A stretch of DNA of 11,321 bases, taken from assembly GCA_016939345.1 (NCBI GenBank), contig JAFGHG010000005.1, positions 1 through 11,321 on the forward strand, written 5' to 3'. Positions within the stretch are counted from its first letter, which is position 1, and each line of letters begins with the position of its first letter. The notes under the pieces were generated by a model, which ran no database searches, had not been told where the DNA came from, and was given only the letters and a program-made list of their open reading frames with translations. Shown in pieces: positions 9,301 to 11,321 of this stretch. Both the position numbers and the translations under genes were made by a program. Source of the DNA: Candidatus Omnitrophota bacterium. GTDB lineage: Bacteria; Omnitrophota; Gorgyraeia; Duberdicusellales; 4484-171.

Positions 9301-9343
9301 GACAGCGCACAGCGCCGGTTTTATAATCGAAGTAGAGGATTGA
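3329..9343 (+). CDS. Secreted thioester-containing alpha-2-macroglobulin with N-terminal TPR-like region
   Basis: Bacterial alpha-2-macroglobulins are envelope protease traps: cleavage of a bait loop triggers a conformational change and a buried thioester captures the attacker. The 2004-residue protein has a Phe-rich signal peptide (about 1-26, likely cut after ADA). A helical TPR-like region runs from about 27 to 345, and MG-type beta domains start near 349. The MG2 signature DRPIYRPGD is at 611-619. A low-complexity, protease-accessible segment (about 1206-1256) fits the bait region, followed by the A2M-domain LTSWR (1281-1285). The thioester motif CVEQ is intact at 1476-1479 in YPHECVEQT, followed by ETPWVW and GAFPWW (1574-1579) of the thioester helical domain; a C-terminal MG10-like beta domain runs from about 1870 to the end. 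The YPxECxEQ and ETPW forms resemble Bacteroidota-type family members. It is longer than E. coli YfhM (about 1650). C22 has no valid lipobox, so it is predicted secreted or periplasmic rather than lipid-anchored. No pbpC is nearby; its stop overlaps a pseudopilin gene. Confidence 0.93.
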   Translation: MKKTMLSFFCLFFFILFFSFNCRADALKKADELFEKGVFAQAQAEYEKLHEESSDPDVKWKAFYRSCESLSYLYRYGEACQKLINVQLPEIQKYKIRILILKAETLMNFYLQYANYQREDVIDEKGKEVFSLAPQEIRAEINKAYTQLLDLKNELLDLDLKDEEYFLDLNGVDFNMYPTLYDYLVFSYSGFLLNIESADFIKYHEPPKAEPLLTKNYNYPVNLKDPPQKIAAELLEEASRQLSEKRAQACERLKIKRLLLPARYNFFKFKDTGAQYSLKAKDILIEWIDEFTQDEAKAEAGFEAASILNNNKKPLEALRLCKRIEKEFSNSFFAKKAKSLRLNIELPHLQLSVKNSLPPAKDSFTLTTKNLKKVHFRLYRLEPYGYKNKLNDFNNSNFRGWSEVFASRSSDPDWLKKYTSENKSDYRWSSDTGDNGGHEFITKTISPPKLGPGIYLVLASADESFSIGKSMMQTCILNVSDLILIGTSGLTLKTQDSYYDFIENSGPATIQDYGMRLYTLDAKSGRPLSNTSLNIIEARNYKTNRELSGLSTDKQGILDLSIPVDINPNSYNNNFYFDPLAQHKDSYSYWRNQRYLYYHPENPFSIFIETDRPIYRPGDKVQAKVIVTKKDPAGFRTADQGKVKFTAYDPNGKEFFEKEVGLSPFASASINLHIPKGKLLGNYSLSAQYSDSRFSNTGYSYFAVEEYKRPEFEVKLDEAKLAWKFDEPVSIEGKVEYYFGSPVPDAPVKYKINRQLFIPYCFRYWLQNYYSGQGQEVAVGETKTDSEGKFVISFTPTPENTLASNIPNISQFNVKVESRDSGGRTIEATQSYKASKAALYFAIEPQKGFFLEDEKPLIESKRLTVNDTPSEGKSSWQLYSLKNTPCKTLTELGYGYSDYWGWVPPIDIQLKDIPNDKLISKGNASHDKEGFALIELPRLKQGAYRLTQETLDQWHEEIKQDKVFIVAKDTNTCVPLNAASVILPRKQDYTPGETAEFLIGSAFGSGTYYLELWAGNYLISRRLTEKKHPVQMVELPVTKEMKGGFSLRWFGVKDFKVYHNQTTVSVPFKDKKLTLALEPFDEVLKPGEKAEWGLEVKDTKGVPAQAEALVLMYDRSLEYYKTSNNAWLDNLYTLRSTSNNAIDSDFSPYVYNLTITEGLLEKMLKAFYSPPRDPQLPGIRTWTTWYKGKYRKDYEFNGNSAYVLDEASVMTGSAPAAEMYRSTSIKEDKAEEKLLMDQGNDAQAQAKGQRKNFADSAFFKPHLTTDKNGKVLFDFITPEQLTSWRIKAFAFTQDVKEVTLDKEAVTKKELMVRADIPRFFREKDKGTITAVVHNEADKTIAGRLRIEVKEDGQLVNDKIDLKEAEKDFKIQPHSLQAFHWLISIPSGITGYKVKVSAQSKDLYDSEERELPILPSRERLVESSLVSLSGTESKELKIELKKDPTRVNESMVLEVNPQLTLSLINTIPFLIEYPHECVEQTLNKFVPLSIVNEIYKKYPYIQKAVSKIPKRESVTPPWEKDDPRRLITLMETPWVWQSEGRPVSWPIIDMLDPEIVKVQKETTFEKLKSAQLSNGAFPWWPGGEADPYITLYVLAGFSEARRYGVEVPKDIIDKALAYVNKEIPLLLKPEERYLSLVSYAAYVVTSFDQDEFPQAKTGFKAAKAWVVFLEENLHVLTPFGKAYLSYTYFKLGNKERAKEVLDMALDGWRQDPIAGVYWTPEKYSWVWYSDTVEKHAFFLRTLQELRPEDQKIEGMVQWLLFNRKGNVWKSTKASAAAVYALLDYLNQKGALGSDDTFDITWADANYLKTVKADQWLDEPLRWEKKGQQIKDSDSRVTIEKKGKGLAFASLTWTYSTDQIPEASTPGMLELSRKFYKRVRENGSYHLKPLNSQDKVFVGDQIEVQLKINTRSQFEYMHLKDPKAAGFEAETLLSGWKYESLSFYEEPRDSLTNFFLNWMPHGEYILRYRLRPTKPGIYRIQAATLQSMYSPDMTAHSAGFIIEVED
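3350..3382 (+). repeat. Cluster of poly-T homopolymer tracts in the signal-peptide codons
   Basis: T7 (3350-3356), T9 (3362-3370) and T8 (3375-3382) encode the Phe-rich hydrophobic core of the macroglobulin signal peptide. An A7 run (3332-3338) directly after the start codon can pair with the T7 run. Such tracts are prone to replication or transcription slippage. Confidence 0.85.
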
Positions 9344-9345
9344 TG
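9335..9345 (+). promoter_or_regulatory. Stop-start overlap with embedded Shine-Dalgarno (macroglobulin to pilin 1)
   Basis: The macroglobulin stop TGA (9341-9343) shares its last base with the pilin ATG (9343-9345), forming TGATG. A GAGG core at 9335-9338 inside the last macroglobulin codons lies four bases before that ATG. This arrangement typically gives translational coupling and favours ATG 9343 over the in-frame TTG at 9340. Confidence 0.7.
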
Positions 9346-9927
9346 ATAATTATTAAAAGAAATTCCTTTACCCTAATTGAATTAATACTTGTTGTGGGAA
9401 TCATAGCAATACTGGCCGGAGCTGTTATACCGATAATTCAGCAAGCAAGGCTAAAGGCCTGGGCTGCAAAGATAGTGCAATTGATAGCTACCTTACGAAA
9501 TGCATGTGTAATGTTTCACTCAGACACAGGATTATATGCTATGGAGACACAAAACGGAACTGACCTGAATTTTTTATCGGCGAACCCGACGGCCATAGCT
9601 AACTGGGACGGTCCATATATAGACAGACCATTATATCCGTATGACTTTTATAAAGATAATTTAACCATAATAGCAATAGTTCACCCCCAAATGGTAACTA
9701 CTTTTGATCTTGATGGAGACGGCACCTTTGACAAACTGGTTACAAGTGTTGGAAATTCTCTTGTAGTTGCACTTATTCCTGAAAATCTAGCCAGGGAAAT
9801 AGACCGCTCAATAGATATAAATACACCCGGCGACTGGCGGATAAATGGAAGAGTTGGTTTTACACCTTCAGCGCCTTTTTCTGGTAGGGGGGCATTGTTT
9901 GTTTATCTGATAGGCGGAAGTTCTTAA
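9343..9927 (+). CDS. GspG-like pseudopilin 1 (prepilin with EF-hand-like calcium loop)
   Basis: This is a 194-residue type II secretion/type IV pilus-type prepilin. The short basic leader ends at S8, and prepilin peptidase should cut before F9 in SFTLIEL. E13 is the conserved Glu5 of the mature pilin, and residues 9-31 form the hydrophobic assembly helix. The globular part has SDTG-x-Y, NWDGPY (87-92), an EF-hand-like loop with D122, D124, D126 and D130 (DLDGDG), and PGDW ending at W165. GspG major pseudopilins also bind calcium in their C-terminal domain, but the loop here is of a different, linear DxDxDGxxD form. The residue before the cut is Ser rather than the usual Gly. It is coupled to the macroglobulin by a one-base overlap. 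I chose ATG 9343; TTG 9340 would add one residue. Which pseudopilus it joins is unknown because no assembly genes are in the window. Confidence 0.87.
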   Translation: MIIIKRNSFTLIELILVVGIIAILAGAVIPIIQQARLKAWAAKIVQLIATLRNACVMFHSDTGLYAMETQNGTDLNFLSANPTAIANWDGPYIDRPLYPYDFYKDNLTIIAIVHPQMVTTFDLDGDGTFDKLVTSVGNSLVVALIPENLAREIDRSIDINTPGDWRINGRVGFTPSAPFSGRGALFVYLIGGSS

Positions 9928-10083
9928 TACCAAGAAACAAAAGCGATACCGAAAATACATGGAAAATAAGGTATTCACCCTTATCTAGCTTATACTGGTT
10001 TAGGAACCAAAATGAATAGTTTTAATTTAATCGAACGATAAGTTTATTTTAAAAAATATTAATTAAAATTAAGCTTGTTTATA

Positions 10084-10650
10084 ATGATGCTTAATTTAAG
10101 AAAAAAAGCTTTTACTCTGATCGAGTTAATGCTGGTTGTGGGTATAATCGCAGTATATGCCGGAGCAATGATCCCCATGATCCAGGGAGCCAGACAACGC
10201 GCGCAAGCTGCTAAGATTATCCAAACAGCAGACACACTAAGAATAGCCAGCATAAATTTCTGCTCTGACACCGGAAGCTATCCTTTTGATTATTCAAATG
10301 TGCCGGCTTTCAGCTGGCTTACAACCGATCCTGGTTTAAGCGGCTGGGACGGCCCATACATTGACCACCCGCTTACTGCTGAAGATGCCAGCCCAGGCAC
10401 AGGCGTGATCTGGGTTTGGGCAGGAATGATGGTGCCTTTTGATCTTGACGGAAACGGTACCGCAGATAAAATTCCAGGCAAACGAGGAGCGACCATGTTA
10501 ATATCAGCTTTTCCTGAAATAACTGCCCAGGCTATTAATAACGAAGTAGACACCTATATTCCAGGTGACTGGCGAACTACCGGCAAACTCAGATTTTTTC
10601 CGACCGGGGGAGGAATAGGAAATATGTATTTTTACCTTATCAGCGAATAG
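10084..10650 (+). CDS. GspG-like pseudopilin 2 (prepilin with EF-hand-like calcium loop)
   Basis: This 188-residue paralogue of the flanking pilins has leader residues 1-9 (two Lys and one Arg, ending in Ala), then the mature FTLIEL start at F10 with Glu5 at E14 and a hydrophobic helix to about 32. It shares SDTGSY, GWDGPY (W88), the calcium-type loop D120/D122/N124/D128 (DLDGNG), and PGDW ending at W163. The loop uses Asn at the third ligand position, which is still acceptable for calcium. The -1 residue is Ala, not Gly. The start is uncertain: ATG 10084 and ATG 10087 are adjacent, TTG 10075 is in frame, and none has a Shine-Dalgarno sequence. A 156-base AT-rich gap separates it from pilin 1, so its translation is not coupled to the gene before it. 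Confidence 0.85.
   Translation: MMLNLRKKAFTLIELMLVVGIIAVYAGAMIPMIQGARQRAQAAKIIQTADTLRIASINFCSDTGSYPFDYSNVPAFSWLTTDPGLSGWDGPYIDHPLTAEDASPGTGVIWVWAGMMVPFDLDGNGTADKIPGKRGATMLISAFPEITAQAINNEVDTYIPGDWRTTGKLRFFPTGGGIGNMYFYLISE
10111..10128 (+). repeat. 18-base direct repeat, copy in pilin 2
   Basis: TTTACTCTGATCGAGTTA here is identical to 10678-10695. It begins exactly at the first codon of the mature pilin (FTLIEL) in both genes. Pilin 1 encodes the same six residues with different codons, so the identity is more than protein-level constraint and suggests a more recent shared origin or conversion between pilins 2 and 3. Confidence 0.9.
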
Positions 10651-10662
10651 GTTTTGACCTAA

Positions 10663-11232
10663 ATGAAACAGAATGGATTTACTCTGATCGAGTTAGTCTT
10701 GGTCATCGCTATAGTAGCCTTACTGGCAGCAGCCATAACCCCGGTTATTAATTCAGCAAGGCAACGGGCAATAGCTGCCAGGATTCTCCAAGATTACGAA
10801 ACAATAAAAACAGCATGCGTTAATTTTAACTCAGATACCGGAGTCTATGCTCAGCAAACTTATGATTGCGTAGCTGAACCTAACTTTTGTCATCTTCTTA
10901 ATGATACCGGTATTCCGGGATGGAAGGGGCCTTATCTGGCTGGTGAATTCTCCAATGACTTTTTTCCGGACATTGATAAAGTAGTTATTCTTCCTTGGCT
11001 AAGCCGGGATTGGGACCTTGACGGTGACGGTATTACAGACAAGTCTATGTGGACTCCAGGAAATGACATTGGCATAGCCAATATACCTGAGCCTGCTGCT
11101 AAAATAATCAACGACAGCCTTGATCAAAGCATACCCGGTGACTGGAAAACTACTGGAAGGGTTTATTTTCGGCCTGCTTCTCCGCATAACACCAGAACAG
11201 CATTAATTCTGTTTTTAATTAGTCGGCGATAG
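10663..11232 (+). CDS. GspG-like pseudopilin 3 (prepilin with EF-hand-like calcium loop)
   Basis: The third tandem paralogue, 189 residues, has the most canonical prepilin N-terminus: a five-residue leader ending in Gly, cleavage before F6 in GFTLIEL, Glu5 at E10, and a hydrophobic helix to about 28. The globular domain has SDTGVY, GWKGPY (W87), a DLDGDG loop with D118, D120, D122 and D126, and PGDW ending at W161, collinear with its two neighbours. It has cysteines in the variable middle (for example CVAEPNFC), where a disulfide is possible. It begins 12 bases after pilin 2; those bases fold with the pilin 2 stop codon into a short hairpin, and there is no Shine-Dalgarno sequence at normal spacing. 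It is likely a pseudopilus subunit; no pilus ATPase, platform or prepilin peptidase gene is present here. Confidence 0.88.
   Translation: MKQNGFTLIELVLVIAIVALLAAAITPVINSARQRAIAARILQDYETIKTACVNFNSDTGVYAQQTYDCVAEPNFCHLLNDTGIPGWKGPYLAGEFSNDFFPDIDKVVILPWLSRDWDLDGDGITDKSMWTPGNDIGIANIPEPAAKIINDSLDQSIPGDWKTTGRVYFRPASPHNTRTALILFLISRR
10678..10695 (+). repeat. 18-base direct repeat, copy in pilin 3
   Basis: This is the second copy of the sequence at 10111-10128, in the same codon register at the mature N-terminus of the pilin. Confidence 0.9.
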
Positions 11233-11235
11233 AAC

Positions 11236-11243
11236 AAGGAGGG
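11236..11243 (+). promoter_or_regulatory. Strong Shine-Dalgarno site for the lipoprotein gene
   Basis: AAGGAGGG lies three bases before the ATG at 11247, the same octamer and spacing as the macroglobulin site. It supports a real gene start at the window edge although only 25 codons are visible. Confidence 0.8.
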
Positions 11244-11246
11244 ATT

Positions 11247-11321
11247 ATGAGTAGGGTTTATCTGATTTTTTTCTTAGTTTTTATTATCAGCTGCTCCGGC
11301 CCCGAGAAAGAGTCCCTGCCG
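11247..11321 (+). CDS. Probable lipoprotein, N-terminus only (runs off the window)
   Basis: Twenty-five codons are visible, starting MSRVYLIFFLVFIISC. A single basic residue, a hydrophobic stretch and the lipobox IISC (cysteine at residue 16) followed by SGPEKES fit a type II signal peptide, so the mature protein would be lipid-anchored from C16. It starts 14 bases after the pilin 3 stop and is probably in the same operon. Nothing can be said about its function because the mature domain lies beyond the window. An outer-membrane or periplasmic partner of the pilins or the macroglobulin is possible but unproven. Confidence 0.75.
   Translation, partial: MSRVYLIFFLVFIISCSGPEKESLP

Noticed and set aside
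9340..9342. TTG as start of pilin 1
   Set aside because: The next codon is ATG with a better-spaced embedded GAGG, and both starts leave the mature pilin unchanged.
9966..9984. ATAAGG...CCTTAT inverted repeat after pilin 1 as a terminator
   Set aside because: The stem is only six pairs with two G-C pairs, and it is not followed by a T run.
9991..9996. TATACT as a -10 box for pilins 2 and 3
   Set aside because: No acceptable -35 at 15-18 bases and no extended -10; the gap is AT-rich, so such matches are expected by chance.
10075..10077. TTG as start of pilin 2
   Set aside because: It would lengthen the leader with hydrophobic residues and has no ribosome site; ATG 10084 or 10087 gives a more typical leader.
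10080..10085. TATAAT just before pilin 2 as a promoter
   Set aside because: It overlaps the start codon; transcription would begin inside the leader peptide codons, with no alternative start that keeps the prepilin signal.

Overview
The window is AT-rich bacterial chromosome with tightly packed genes, all on the + strand. Signal peptides, a lipobox, type IV-pilin-like prepilins and a periplasmic or cell-surface protease point to a diderm bacterium. The pilin style (GspG-like minor variants with DLDGDG and PGDW motifs) and the large TPR/alpha-2-macroglobulin protein suggest an uncultured lineage such as Omnitrophota or a relative. That placement is an impression from protein style, not a demonstrated assignment.

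Region 1 (2-3252) is a compact run of three genes. It opens with a Maf-type nucleotide pyrophosphatase missing only its first few residues. A DusB-like tRNA-dihydrouridine synthase follows, its ATG directly abutting the maf stop codon. After a 38-base gap comes an exported trypsin-like (HtrA-type) serine protease whose C-terminal half is seven TPRs instead of PDZ domains. The first two are housekeeping genes; the protease is an envelope protein.

Region 2 (about 3274-11321) begins with a good extended -10 promoter and a strong Shine-Dalgarno sequence. It encodes a 2004-residue secreted alpha-2-macroglobulin with an intact CVEQ thioester motif and a candidate bait segment. Its stop codon overlaps the start of the first of three tandem, paralogous GspG-like pseudopilins. 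All three pseudopilins share a prepilin N-terminus, a W-x-GPY motif, an EF-hand-like calcium loop and a PGDW motif at nearly the same positions. The window ends 25 codons into a lipoprotein gene that has its own strong Shine-Dalgarno sequence.

The most interesting feature is the physical and translational link between a thioester-bearing protease trap and a private set of calcium-loop pseudopilins. The better known bacterial context for alpha-2-macroglobulin is pbpC, which is absent here. Whether the pilins display, export or merely neighbour the macroglobulin cannot be told from sequence alone. No RNA genes, CRISPR arrays, insertion sequences or phage genes were seen, and no gene-free stretch exceeds about 160 bases.
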